From positions 1 to 64,000 of the forward strand of contig URMK01000036.1 of assembly GCA_900548905.1 (NCBI GenBank): 64,000 nt of DNA, read 5' to 3'. The translations under genes were made by a program, and so were the position numbers. This DNA is from an uncultured Lachnospiraceae bacterium. GTDB taxonomy: Bacteria; Bacillota; Clostridia; Lachnospirales; Lachnospiraceae. How positions within the stretch are numbered: the stretch's first letter is position 1; every line of letters starts with the position of its first letter. Below the pieces are notes generated by a model. The model was not told the origin of the DNA and did no database searches. It saw only the letters and a list, made by a program, of their open reading frames with translations. Shown here in pieces: positions 52,360 to 61,845 of the stretch.

Positions 52360-53293
52360 GCGGAATACCTCCTTTTTCCGGTGCTTCCTGAAAGAAAAGA
52401 GGCTGGGGATCTGTGGAAGGCCCGTCCACCACCAGAATATCCGGCCCGCCTTCCTTTTCTTCGAAACGGATGCGATCCACACAGAGGCGGCGCGGGCTCA
52501 TCTTAGTCCTATCATAATGCTGATGATATACGATAAACATCCGGGTATGATCCGGCGACCAGGTAATACAGTGATGGCCTACGCCATGTACCTTGTCGTT
52601 GGAACGAAGGATCGGGTTGTTTTCATATTTCGTGAATTCCCCAAGAGGAGAGGAAGCAACCGCATAGCCGGAGCCATAGCTGGACAGGCAGTGGCTGCCG
52701 GAATAGGTGAGATAGTAAAGCCCCTTATGAAGCAGCATATACGGCGCTTCATTTACGGGCCACTGGATGCATTCCCAGGGAGTGTCCGGTACCAGAAGAC
52801 GGGTAAGCGTTTCTTCCCGGATACCGAGCAGATCGCCGGTCATTTCAGCGCCCCATATTTGGTTGGAATCAAAGAACCGCACAAAATAAAGATACCAGCT
52901 CCCATCCGTATCCTGGAAAAAGTGACTGTCTATTTCCTTGATATCTTCATGAAGCGGTTTTTTCACCTCCTGGATAAAAGGGCCGAGGGGCGATTTGCTG
53001 GTGGCGATGCACAAATGCTCTTCCACGGAATAGGAAAGATAAAAGGTATTGTTTGTAAAGATGATATCAGGCGCCCAAAACTGCTTTTCCCCCCAGGAAT
53101 CGCAGGCTTTCAGCGCCATACCTCTGTCGGTCCAGTGCACCAGATCCAGCGAAGTGTAGACCTTGAAGCCCATTTCCGAATCGTCCTTCATGTCCGTATT
53201 GGTGGCATAAAGATAATAAGTTCCTTCATAATAGATGACGTCCGGATCGGCGCAGCCGTCCAGAACCGGGTTTGTAAACATTTCCGCTCCCAT
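52346..53293 (-). CDS. Glycoside hydrolase family 43 protein
   Basis: Beta-propeller glycosidase of 315 residues, only distantly similar to the GH43 at 36846. General base Asp16 in GCADPDVIYYEG, a middle Asp in EIDSHFF and the acid Glu in NEAPYML are seen. No signal peptide. AGGAGG lies 7 bases before the ATG. First of the two-gene minus-strand operon. The activity may be arabinofuranosidase, xylosidase or galactosidase; not determinable here. Confidence 0.9.
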   Translation of the reverse strand: MGAEMFTNPVLDGCADPDVIYYEGTYYLYATNTDMKDDSEMGFKVYTSLDLVHWTDRGMALKACDSWGEKQFWAPDIIFTNNTFYLSYSVEEHLCIATSKSPLGPFIQEVKKPLHEDIKEIDSHFFQDTDGSWYLYFVRFFDSNQIWGAEMTGDLLGIREETLTRLLVPDTPWECIQWPVNEAPYMLLHKGLYYLTYSGSHCLSSYGSGYAVASSPLGEFTKYENNPILRSNDKVHGVGHHCITWSPDHTRMFIVYHQHYDRTKMSPRRLCVDRIRFEEKEGGPDILVVDGPSTDPQPLFFQEAPEKGGIPHGKK

Positions 53294-53461
53294 TAAAATA
53301 CCTCCTGTGTTCCTTTGAATTTGCAGGCGGCCTTTTTGGCCTGTAACCTGCCGCTGGTTCTATTTTAGCAAATGCGGCGGGGAGAAGAAACCGTTTCGAT
53401 GCGTTCCAGTAATTTTATATCCACTTTGAAAAACAACTACAAAAATGGTAAAGGAGTAAGC

Positions 53462-55330
53462 ATGAGAGAAAAAGCATTAATAAAAGAAGGAAAGCTGCTG
53501 CCTTCGGAATACAGCAGGAGAAGAGAGAGGGATATCGCCTATCTCATGGAGCTGAAGGAGGAAAATCTTCTGTTTCCTTATTACACGGAAGCCGGATTAA
53601 ACGGCCGCCTGAATTACCGTCCGGGGCCGGAGCTTCACGGGGGCTGGGACAGCCCTCTCAGCCAAATCCGGGGAACCTTTACCGGGCACTGGCTGAGCGC
53701 GGCCGCCAGGCTGTATCAGGAAACAGGGGACAGCCGGCTGAAGGCCAAAGCGGACTACATCACAGCGGAAATCGGGCGCTGCCAGGAGGCAAACGGAGGG
53801 GAGTGGGCATTTCCTATTCCTGAGAAATACCTGTATGGGTTAAAAGAAGGCCGGCATTTCTGGGCACCGCAGTATGTCTGCCACAAGGTGATGATGGGTC
53901 TGCTGGATATGTATCAGTATGCTGGCAATTCCGGTGCGCTCACTATCCTTCGGGGCTGTGCGGACTGGTTCTGCCGGTTTACCCGGGATATCCGTGCAGA
54001 CACCATGGCGGATATGATGGACAGGGAAGAAACCGGCGGAATTATGGAGTTGTGGGCTGATCTTTACGATGTCACCGGCGATCCCCGCCATCTGGAGCTG
54101 ATGAGGCGTTACGAGAGAACCCGGCTTACCGGGCCGCTTCTGGAAGGCAGGGATGTGCTCACCAACATGCATGCCAACGCCACCATACCGGAAATCCACG
54201 GCTGCGCCAGGGCCTATGAGGTGACGGGGGAACAGCGGTATCGGGATATTGCGGAAAGCTACTGGAGGCTGGCCGTGGAAGAACGGATGCCCTTTGCCAC
54301 AGGAGGACAGACGGATGCGGAGGTCTGGACGCCGCGGAATAAGCAGGCGGCGCGGCTTTCCGATATGAACCAGGAACATTGTGTGGTTTATAATATGATC
54401 CGCCTGGCAGATTACCTTTACCGCTTCAGCGGGGAGAAGAAATACCATGATTACATAGAGCTGAACCTGCATAACGGGCTTCTGGCACAGGGCTTTTGGG
54501 AGGCAAGGGCGCTGGACGGCGCGTTGGAGCCTCATGTTCCGGATTCCGGCATCGTCTGTTATTACCTGCCGCTGGCCCCCGGATCCGTAAAGAAATGGGG
54601 GAGAAAGACGGAGGATTTCTGGTGCTGCCATTGTACGGCGGTACAGGCCAATGCCCGATACCGGGAATGGATCTGGTACCAGGATCAGGAGGAAATCACG
54701 GCTGCGCAGTATATTCCGTCGGAAGTAACAACGCAGATAGGAAACAGCCGGGTGACACTGACAATGAAGGAAAGTAATTTGGGCGGTAATTATCTGCAGA
54801 TATTTGAAGTGGCGGAAAAAATACCGGTAAGACCGGAATTTAGCGGAATGGATATTACCGTTTCCGTGCAGGAACCGACAGCTTTCGTCCTGCGTCTGCG
54901 CAGTCCGTGGTGGCTGAAGGGGAAGGCCCGCATTTTCCTGGACAGGGAAAAGGAAATTCCCTACAGCGAGAAAGACGGGTATCTGTGTATAGAAAGAAAG
55001 TGGGAGGAAACGCAGCGTCTCACCATAGAGCTTCCTAAAGGGCTTACCAGCTGGCCGCTGGCGGATGAAGAGGAAACCGTCGCGTTCCTCGACGGACCGG
55101 TGCTTCTGGCCGGGCTTACGCCGCATGCCCGGATGCTTTATGGAAACAGGCACATGCCGGAGCGGCTTCTGGCAGCGGATCATGAACGGGAATGGGAGGC
55201 CTGGAAAGGCGGCTTCAGGACTGTGGGACAGGATAAAAATTTCCGTTTGATTCCTTTGAAGGAAATCGGACGGGAGTGTTATACAGTTTATTTTCCGGTA
55301 AAAGAAAGAGAAGGAAATAATAAGGCATGA
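53462..55330 (+). CDS. GH127-type beta-L-arabinofuranosidase family protein
   Basis: Protein of 622 residues with the GH127 alpha/alpha barrel. The zinc-thiolate catalytic set is complete: Glu305 and Cys307 (QEHCVVYN) and the Cys388-Cys389 pair (FWCCHCT), matching the arrangement in characterised beta-L-arabinofuranosidases. Removes beta-L-arabinofuranosyl residues inside the cell, with no signal peptide. ATG 53462 follows AAAGGAG; a longer frame from 53372 runs into promoter-like sequence. Divergent from the GH43/oxidoreductase operon. Points to plant arabinan or hydroxyproline-linked arabinoside use. Confidence 0.9.
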   Translation: MREKALIKEGKLLPSEYSRRRERDIAYLMELKEENLLFPYYTEAGLNGRLNYRPGPELHGGWDSPLSQIRGTFTGHWLSAAARLYQETGDSRLKAKADYITAEIGRCQEANGGEWAFPIPEKYLYGLKEGRHFWAPQYVCHKVMMGLLDMYQYAGNSGALTILRGCADWFCRFTRDIRADTMADMMDREETGGIMELWADLYDVTGDPRHLELMRRYERTRLTGPLLEGRDVLTNMHANATIPEIHGCARAYEVTGEQRYRDIAESYWRLAVEERMPFATGGQTDAEVWTPRNKQAARLSDMNQEHCVVYNMIRLADYLYRFSGEKKYHDYIELNLHNGLLAQGFWEARALDGALEPHVPDSGIVCYYLPLAPGSVKKWGRKTEDFWCCHCTAVQANARYREWIWYQDQEEITAAQYIPSEVTTQIGNSRVTLTMKESNLGGNYLQIFEVAEKIPVRPEFSGMDITVSVQEPTAFVLRLRSPWWLKGKARIFLDREKEIPYSEKDGYLCIERKWEETQRLTIELPKGLTSWPLADEEETVAFLDGPVLLAGLTPHARMLYGNRHMPERLLAADHEREWEAWKGGFRTVGQDKNFRLIPLKEIGRECYTVYFPVKEREGNNKA

Positions 55331-55396
55331 AACACCAGGTCGGCGAAAAAGTCAACTTTTTTATTGTCCTGAATTATGATATGATAATAAAATATA

Positions 55397-55424
55397 GTAA
55401 CAGTTCAGCCGTCTGAACTGTTAC
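55397..55424. repeat. Perfect 12-bp hairpin between GH127 and the CoiA-like gene
   Basis: GTAACAGTTCAG (55397-55408) pairs exactly with CTGAACTGTTAC (55413-55424), loop CCGT. No T-run follows. Half of it (ACAGTTCAG) recurs just before the GH13 gene (about 57960-57968). Could be an operator or an RNA stem. Confidence 0.6.
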
Positions 55425-55514
55425 GAAAGAAAAGCAGATAGGATATACGTTTGCTATAAAATAGACAGGTATTCCCGGATGCCGGCCGGAATAAGAGTTC
55501 GGAAGGGAGGCGGC

Positions 55515-56657
55515 ATGTACGAGTGTACGGAAGCGATTTACCACAATGAGATATGGAAGGCAGCTTCTTTAAAGGATGAAAATGGGAATTATAAGCAGGA
55601 GCTGCGTCTGCAGATGAAAAAGGAAAGCCAGAAGAACCGCTTTATCTGCCCGGAGTGCGGGGAAAGCCTTATTCTTAATGCGGGAAATATCAGGCAGCCT
55701 TATTTCAGCCATTTTGCGGGGAGCGATTGTGTGCTGACAAGCAAAGAGCTGGCGGAGAGCAGCCGGCAGATGAGAAACAGGATGCTGCTGCTGGCAAAAA
55801 GCAGCTTTCCTGATTCCGATATACGGGAATATGCACCCTTAGAGGGAAATATGCGCAGTCAGATTCTTATTTCGCTCCCTGATAGAAAAATTGCGTTGAA
55901 TTATGTTTCCGATTTCGTGAAGCTTGAACAGTTGGAGAAGAAGAATGCGTGCATCAGGGAAAAAGGGATACTGCCTGTGTGGTTCACTCCGTTCCGAGCG
56001 GAGGGAAGGGAGAAGCTGACCACGGCGGAGTATCTGATAAGCGCCGTGCAGCCGGTTCTCAAATGCATTGACTGGGGAAGGCAGCTTATTTATATGAGGG
56101 AATATGACAGGGGCGCGGACCGGATTATATGGGAGAACTGCTATTGCCTGGAAGAGCTGAGACTGGATGAGGAAGGGGAATTTGTCTGCAGGGAGCAGAT
56201 AGAACCGGATCAAAGCCGGCTGCCTAAACGCAGGCAGGAGGAAAAGCAGCAAGAGGAAAAACAGCACAGGCTGGAGAGCGGGAGATGTGCCGCCGGCCGG
56301 CTGTTCCGGCAGACGGAAAACATCACCATACCTGATTATAAGCCGGATCAGGTAGTGATGCGGGTTCCGAGAGAAGAATACCTGCGTCAGGAATATTTTT
56401 ATGGACAGGCCGTTTACCTGGAAGCATTTGATGAGTACTGGATTCTGAAAAAGCTGAAGGGAGAGAGCCGGGAACGGACAGCGGCGGGAGCCGTAAGGGA
56501 AATGTTCCTGGAGTATGCGGATTATGAGCTTTTGCACCTTCAGGAAAAGGAAGAAAAAGAGCGATTCTTAAGACAGGTATTATGGGCTTTGGAAGAAGTA
56601 CGGGACAGCAAAGAATGGCTGAAGGCCGCAAGGCAGAGTCTTTTAACATCCAATTGA
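55515..56657 (+). CDS. Competence protein CoiA-like protein
   Basis: Protein of 380 residues resembling CoiA, which aids DNA processing in natural transformation. Features are the N-terminal zinc-ribbon-like region (FICPECGES, Cys45/Cys48, with His66 and Cys72 nearby) and the following nuclease-like region (ALNYVSDFVKL). The C-terminal half is charged and helical. Start at 55515 follows GGGAGG. The gene is on the same strand as GH127 but has a hairpin between. No other competence gene is in the window, so function in DNA uptake is uncertain; a defence or phage-related role is an alternative. Confidence 0.7.
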   Translation: MYECTEAIYHNEIWKAASLKDENGNYKQELRLQMKKESQKNRFICPECGESLILNAGNIRQPYFSHFAGSDCVLTSKELAESSRQMRNRMLLLAKSSFPDSDIREYAPLEGNMRSQILISLPDRKIALNYVSDFVKLEQLEKKNACIREKGILPVWFTPFRAEGREKLTTAEYLISAVQPVLKCIDWGRQLIYMREYDRGADRIIWENCYCLEELRLDEEGEFVCREQIEPDQSRLPKRRQEEKQQEEKQHRLESGRCAAGRLFRQTENITIPDYKPDQVVMRVPREEYLRQEYFYGQAVYLEAFDEYWILKKLKGESRERTAAGAVREMFLEYADYELLHLQEKEEKERFLRQVLWALEEVRDSKEWLKAARQSLLTSN

Positions 56658-56682
56658 CTTCTGATACGGGAGAAAACCACTT

Positions 56683-57726
56683 ATGGTAACCATCAAGCAA
56701 ATAGCGGAAGAACTGGGAATAAGCCCCACAACGGTATCCAATGTCATCAACGGGCGTACCGGCAAAATGTCGGCGGAAACCAGGAAAAAGATTGAAGAAG
56801 CCCTGTGGAAATACCACTATGAGGTGGCGGGCAAGAGCGGCGGCATGGCGGCGGAAGAGAATATGATCGCAGTGGGATTCTGTATGGGACAGAACAAAAA
56901 TGTCCTGACGGATCCCTTCTGCGGAGAGCTTCTGGGTGCGATCCAAAGGGCGGTGAAGGAATATGGCAGGTATATTGTGATTGATGTACCGGAGACGGAA
57001 GAGGATCTGGTCCGTCTGTGCGCCCCCTGGAATATAGACGGGGCGATTGTTCTGGGCTGGAATCCGGAGCAGTGTTCCAGGCTTCAGAAAAAAATGGGGA
57101 AGCCTCTTGTTTTTATCGATTCCTGTTTTGAGGATAATGAGGAATATGATAACATCGGCCTGCAGGACTACGAAGGGGCCTTTGAGCTGATCTCCTATCT
57201 CCTCCGTCTGGGGCACCGGTCCATCGCTTTTTTCTCGGATCAGGAGCCTCCTCTGGCCAGCAACCGGGAACGGCTGAAGGGGTATCAGGATGCGCTGAAG
57301 GCTTATGGACTTCCTTTTTCACAGGAGGATTTCTTTTTCCTGCCGGAAAATAAAACGCTGCGTCATGAAGTGCTGCGCCAGTTTGTGAGAAAAGACGGGA
57401 GAAACTACAGTGCGGCTTTTTTTGTTTCCGATTATTATGCGAATGAAGCGATCAGTGTATTTTATTCCAAAGGTCTGCATGTGCCGGAGGATATTTCCGT
57501 GACGGGTTTTGATGACAATATCTATGCAAGGCTTTCCCGGCCGGCGCTGACCACAGTACGGCAGCTTCCGGAAGAAAAGGGGAAACAGGCGGTTGATCTG
57601 TTGATGAAACGGATCCGGGGAGCAGATTGCCCGGTACGTTCCCTGTCGCTTCCCACCGAGTTGATCGTGCGGGAAAGTACCAGGGCCGTATTCCCTTCCG
57701 ACGGGCAGGAAAGGGAAACGCGGTGA
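56683..57726 (+). CDS. LacI family transcriptional regulator
   Basis: Sugar-responsive repressor of 347 residues. N-terminal HTH and hinge (VTIKQIAEELGISPTTVSNVINGR, seen as TIKQIAEEL then SPTTVSNVING) and a periplasmic-binding-protein-like ligand domain. GGGAG precedes the start. Lies upstream of the GH13/ABC importer, separated by a terminator, so it most likely regulates that operon. A dyad TTGGTTTTG/CAAAACCAA in the intervening region is a candidate binding site. Confidence 0.9.
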   Translation: MVTIKQIAEELGISPTTVSNVINGRTGKMSAETRKKIEEALWKYHYEVAGKSGGMAAEENMIAVGFCMGQNKNVLTDPFCGELLGAIQRAVKEYGRYIVIDVPETEEDLVRLCAPWNIDGAIVLGWNPEQCSRLQKKMGKPLVFIDSCFEDNEEYDNIGLQDYEGAFELISYLLRLGHRSIAFFSDQEPPLASNRERLKGYQDALKAYGLPFSQEDFFFLPENKTLRHEVLRQFVRKDGRNYSAAFFVSDYYANEAISVFYSKGLHVPEDISVTGFDDNIYARLSRPALTTVRQLPEEKGKQAVDLLMKRIRGADCPVRSLSLPTELIVRESTRAVFPSDGQERETR

Positions 57727-57811
57727 TTCCTGCTCCAAAGGAATCAAGGTCCTGTTTATACCCCAATAACCCTCGCGGCGCGCATCTGCCCGGTTCGTTG
57801 TCCGCAGGAAT

Positions 57812-57858
57812 AAACAGTTTGTAATTGTGCATTCTATCCAATTACAGACTGTTTTTTT
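57812..57858 (+). terminator. Terminator of the LacI gene
   Basis: AAACAGTTTGTAATTG (57812-57827) pairs with CAATTACAGACTGTTT (57839-57854, one G-U pair); T-run 57852-57858. Confidence 0.85.
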
Positions 57859-57868
57859 GTGCAATAAA

Positions 57869-57910
57869 TTGGTTTTGCAGAACACTTATTGAACAACCTG
57901 ACAAAACCAA
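57869..57910. promoter_or_regulatory. Inverted repeat in the GH13 operon promoter region
   Basis: TTGGTTTTG (57869-57877) and CAAAACCAA (57902-57910) separated by 24 bases. The right arm lies in the 17-bp spacer of a weak promoter (TTGAAC 57889-57894, TACTGT 57912-57917). It could be a pair of half-sites for the LacI regulator, or an RNA stem. Confidence 0.45.
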
Positions 57911-57981
57911 CTACTGTTTAAAGCAGAAAGACAGATGCCGGATACGTAAAAATAGGTGACAGTTCAGAAAGGGGATTCTAT

Positions 57982-59649
57982 ATGGAAAACAAAAAGACAA
58001 AATGGTGGCAGAAAGCAGTGATTTATCAGATTTATCCCAGAAGCTTTTACGACAGCAATGCGGACGGGATAGGCGACTTACAGGGGATTATAAAGAAACT
58101 GCCTTATCTGCAGGAACTGGGGATTGACGCGATCTGGCTGTCTCCCGTGTTCCGTTCCCCGCAGGATGATAACGGATATGACATTTCCGATTACCAGGAC
58201 ATTGATCCCATATTCGGGAACCTGCAGGATATGGATCAGCTGATTGCTGAGGCGAAGAAACGGGGGATCCGGATTATTATGGATTTGGTTTTGAACCACA
58301 GTTCGGATGAGCATCCCTGGTTTCTGGAAGCGAAAAAAAGCAAAGATAATCCGTACCATGATTATTATGTATGGCGCGACGGCATAGAGGGAAGCGAAGC
58401 ATTCCCGGGAAGCGAAGCATCTCCGGGAGGTTATCCCAACGATTTGAAGTCGGCCTTCTGCGGCCCGGCCTGGGAATGGGTGCCGGAATGCGGACAGTAT
58501 TATCTCCATCAGTTTTCCGTGAAGCAGCCTGATCTGAACTGGGAAAACCCGAAGCTGCGCAAAGCCGTATACGATATGATAAACTGGTGGATTGACCGGG
58601 GTGTGGGCGGTTTCCGCCTGGATGTCATCGACCTGATTGGCAAAGATACGGATAACTGTGTCATGGCGGAAGGCCCCATGCTGCATCCCTATATCAAGGA
58701 AATGAGCAGCGCCGCCTTCCAGAGAGCGGATTTGGTGACGGTAGGCGAGGCGTGGAGCGCAACCCCGGAGAGGGCATTCCTGTACAGCAATCCCGATGGC
58801 TCAGAACTTTCCATGGTATTCCAGTTTGAACACATGCTGCTGGATCAACAGCCCGGAAAAGAAAAATGGGACTTGGCTCCTCTTCCTTTTGTGGAATTTA
58901 AGAAGGTGTTTACGAAATGGCAGCAGAGCCTGTACCAGAAAGGCTGGAACAGCCTGTTCCTGGATAACCATGACCTGCCCCGTGCCGTATCCCATTTCGG
59001 AAATGATGAAAAATACCGTGTGGAATCGGCTAAAATGCTGGCGACCATGATACACGGCATGCAGGGGACTCCTTACATTTATCAGGGGGAAGAACTGGGC
59101 ATGACAAATGTGAGATTTGATATCGAAGAGTACAGGGATATCGAGCTTTTGAATATGTATAAGGAACGTATGGAAAAGGGATATGAGGAACAGGAAATCA
59201 TGCGTTCCATCTATACCAAAGGCAGGGATAATGCAAGAACACCCATGCAGTGGGATGAAAGCCCCAACGCCGGATTTACCGCAGGGACGCCCTGGATCCG
59301 CTGCAACCCCAACTATACGGTAATCAACGCCCAGGAAGCGCTTGTGGATCAGGATTCTGTTTTCCATTATTACCAGAAGCTGATTGCTTTGAGAAAGCAG
59401 GAGGCTGTTCTGATCGAAGGCTGGTATGAGCCTGTCATGGAAGAGGATACGGATATTTTTGCCTATACCAGAGAAAATGAAACGGATAAGCTTCTGGTGC
59501 TCTGCAACTTTAAAGAACAGCCCCAGACACGCACCCTTGCGGAAGAATGGAAAAACGGGGAAGTTCTGATTTCCAATTATCCGGACAGCTGTGCGGACGG
59601 AAAATTACGGCCCTATGAAGCGATGATGATAAAGGTGAGAAAGGGGTAA
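57982..59649 (+). CDS. GH13 alpha-glucosidase (oligo-1,6-glucosidase type)
   Basis: Alpha-glucosidase of 555 residues that cleaves alpha-glucosidic bonds of short oligosaccharides inside the cell. Catalytic triad: Asp214 (GFRLDVID), Glu256 (TVGEAW) and Asp331 (LDNHD); conserved QPDLNWENP precedes. The sequence includes an in-frame 18-bp tandem duplication (58390-58425) just before the substrate-binding loop. Ribosome binding site AAAGGGG. It heads the operon with a binding protein and two permeases, and is probably under the LacI regulator. Confidence 0.95.
   Translation: MENKKTKWWQKAVIYQIYPRSFYDSNADGIGDLQGIIKKLPYLQELGIDAIWLSPVFRSPQDDNGYDISDYQDIDPIFGNLQDMDQLIAEAKKRGIRIIMDLVLNHSSDEHPWFLEAKKSKDNPYHDYYVWRDGIEGSEAFPGSEASPGGYPNDLKSAFCGPAWEWVPECGQYYLHQFSVKQPDLNWENPKLRKAVYDMINWWIDRGVGGFRLDVIDLIGKDTDNCVMAEGPMLHPYIKEMSSAAFQRADLVTVGEAWSATPERAFLYSNPDGSELSMVFQFEHMLLDQQPGKEKWDLAPLPFVEFKKVFTKWQQSLYQKGWNSLFLDNHDLPRAVSHFGNDEKYRVESAKMLATMIHGMQGTPYIYQGEELGMTNVRFDIEEYRDIELLNMYKERMEKGYEEQEIMRSIYTKGRDNARTPMQWDESPNAGFTAGTPWIRCNPNYTVINAQEALVDQDSVFHYYQKLIALRKQEAVLIEGWYEPVMEEDTDIFAYTRENETDKLLVLCNFKEQPQTRTLAEEWKNGEVLISNYPDSCADGKLRPYEAMMIKVRKG
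58390..58425 (+). repeat. In-frame 18-bp tandem duplication within the GH13 gene
   Basis: Two copies, 58390-58407 and 58408-58425, differing at two bases, code for Gly-Ser-Glu-Ala-Phe/Ser-Pro twice. They lie in a surface loop between the (beta/alpha)8 barrel elements, near the usual Pro-Asn-Asn-Trp region of the family. Confidence 0.8.
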
Positions 59650-59656
59650 TGCCAAT

Positions 59657-60967
59657 ATGAGAAAACGGGGGAAAACAGCGGCATGTCTGACGCTGGCAGC
59701 GGTAACGGCCATGATGGCTGTGCTGCCGGGCTGCGCTCAGACGGCCGGGAAGGGCATAATCGAAATAGAACTTGTCCAGTATAAACAGGAGGCCGTGGAG
59801 GTCTTTGAAATGCTGGAAGAAAAATTTAATGCCACCCATGATAACATCCATCTGACAATAGAATCGCCCAATGATGCGATGACCATCCTGAAAACCCGTT
59901 TTATCAGGGAGGATGCGCCGGATATTATAGGGATAGGCGGAGATATCAACTACTCCAATTTCCTGGATTCCGAGATGCTTATGGATATTTCCGATTATCA
60001 GGGCCTTGCGGACATCAACCCATCGTATCTGACCATTGACAAGCAGCTGGAATTCATCCCCAAGGACGGCACCTATGCGGTTCCCTATGTGGCAAATGCG
60101 GCAGGGGTGTTGTATAACCGTACGATGTTTGAAGAGAACGGCTGGGAAATCCCAACGACATGGAGTGAATTTACGAACCTGTGCGATACCATACAGGCGG
60201 CAGGCATGCAGCCTCTGTATTTCGGCTTTAAGGATACCTGGAACTGTCTGGCTCCCTGGAACGCCATAGCTGTGGATTTGGCCCCTGCAGATGTCTGCAG
60301 CCAGGTAAATAAAGGGGAAACCACGTTTACCGCACAGTACCGGGAGGTGGCGGAACGGATGATGGAGCTTCTTCCCTATGGACAAAAAGATCCCTTCTCA
60401 TACGGTTATAACGATGCCTGTACCGCCTTTGCCCGCGGACAGTCCGCCATGTTTACCATCGGCAGCTATGCGGTGCCCCAGATCAAATCCGTGTATCCGG
60501 ATATCGATATCGATACCTTTGTCCTGCCCGCCAGCGAAAACGCGGAAGACAACGTCCTGAACTCCGGGATTGACCTCCAGTTTTCCGTTCTGGCCGACTG
60601 CCCTGAAAAAGAAGCGGCCTATGAAGTGCTGGATTTTCTCCTTGCGGATGAGAACGTACAGGCGTATCTGGATGACCAGAATGCCGTACCCTGTAAAACC
60701 GGAGACTTCCAGCTTCCGTCCATGCTGGACGGTGTGGCCGGTTACATCAAAGAAGGGAAAATGGTGGACTACCAGGATCACCATTATCCCACAGAAATGG
60801 CAGTGGACGCCCTGATACAGACCTTTCTTATTGAAAAGGATACCGATGCGTTCCTGAAAAGATTTGACCAGGAATGGCAGCGCTATAACAGGGATTTAAT
60901 CACGAAGGTGCAGCAGTATGAAAAAGAGCACCCGGATACCGGTGCCGAAGGGGGGACGAATCCATGA
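59657..60967 (+). CDS. Sugar ABC transporter substrate-binding lipoprotein
   Basis: Solute-binding protein of 436 residues (family 1). Signal peptide with lipobox VLPGC (Cys26), then binding fold starting IEIELVQYKQEA. Seven bases after the GH13 gene and overlapping the next permease by 4 bases (ATGA). It should deliver an alpha-glucoside (maltose- or isomaltose-type), judged from the neighbouring enzyme. No ATPase gene follows. Confidence 0.93.
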   Translation: MRKRGKTAACLTLAAVTAMMAVLPGCAQTAGKGIIEIELVQYKQEAVEVFEMLEEKFNATHDNIHLTIESPNDAMTILKTRFIREDAPDIIGIGGDINYSNFLDSEMLMDISDYQGLADINPSYLTIDKQLEFIPKDGTYAVPYVANAAGVLYNRTMFEENGWEIPTTWSEFTNLCDTIQAAGMQPLYFGFKDTWNCLAPWNAIAVDLAPADVCSQVNKGETTFTAQYREVAERMMELLPYGQKDPFSYGYNDACTAFARGQSAMFTIGSYAVPQIKSVYPDIDIDTFVLPASENAEDNVLNSGIDLQFSVLADCPEKEAAYEVLDFLLADENVQAYLDDQNAVPCKTGDFQLPSMLDGVAGYIKEGKMVDYQDHHYPTEMAVDALIQTFLIEKDTDAFLKRFDQEWQRYNRDLITKVQQYEKEHPDTGAEGGTNP

Positions 60968-61845
60968 ATAAAAAGAAAAAAATGAGCGACAGAAACAGGA
61001 CCTTCCTGCTGATTACCATTCCTATACTGCTTTTGTTTTTCTGCTTTAACACCCTGCCTCTTCTCAAGGGCTTTCTCTACAGCTTTACCAACTTTAAAGG
61101 CTACGGAAGCTATGATTATGTGGGACTGCGCAACTATACAGACCTCTTTCAGGATGCCCGTGTGGGAAAATCCTACCTCTTTACATTTAAATTCGCCCTG
61201 GTTTCCACCATTCTGGTGAATGTTCTGAGCCTGATTCTGGCTCTTGGGCTGAACAGCAGGATTAAAGGCAAGAGCGCGCTTCGCGGTATCTATTTCATCC
61301 CCAATGTGCTGGGCGGGTTGGTGGTAGGCTACATTTTCAGTTACCTTTTTACCTATATTCTGCCGGCCCTTGGCCAGGCGGCAGGTATTGATGCTCTGAG
61401 TACCAGCCTTTTGTCCGGAACCGGAACGGCCTGGTTTGCCATTGTGCTCGTATGCTCCTGGCAGTCCATTGCCATGAATACCATTATTTATATATCCGGC
61501 CTGCAGACCGTTCCCGAGGATGTGTATGAAGCGGGCGCCATAGACGGCGTATCGGGCTGGAAGAAATTCCGGAGCCTGACCTTTCCGCTGATTATCCCGT
61601 TTTTCTCCATCAATATGGTACTTTGCATGAAAAATTTCCTCATGGTATTCGACCAGATCATGGCACTGACCAAAGGCGGGCCGGCGCAAAGCACGGAATC
61701 CATTTCCTATCTCATTTATAACAACGGTATGAGCGGAGGACAGTTCGGATTCCAGAGTGCCAATGCCTTTATCTTCTTTATCGTAATAGTAGCCATATCC
61801 GTCATCCAGATGCGAATCACCGGTAAGAAGGAGGAGCAGCTATGA
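60964..61845 (+). CDS. Sugar ABC transporter permease (MalF-type)
   Basis: Membrane subunit of 293 residues, six helices, EAA loop (YEAGAIDGVSGWKKFRSLT). ATGA overlaps at both ends (binding protein and second permease), so translation is coupled through the transporter genes. Confidence 0.93.
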   Translation: MNKKKKMSDRNRTFLLITIPILLLFFCFNTLPLLKGFLYSFTNFKGYGSYDYVGLRNYTDLFQDARVGKSYLFTFKFALVSTILVNVLSLILALGLNSRIKGKSALRGIYFIPNVLGGLVVGYIFSYLFTYILPALGQAAGIDALSTSLLSGTGTAWFAIVLVCSWQSIAMNTIIYISGLQTVPEDVYEAGAIDGVSGWKKFRSLTFPLIIPFFSINMVLCMKNFLMVFDQIMALTKGGPAQSTESISYLIYNNGMSGGQFGFQSANAFIFFIVIVAISVIQMRITGKKEEQL

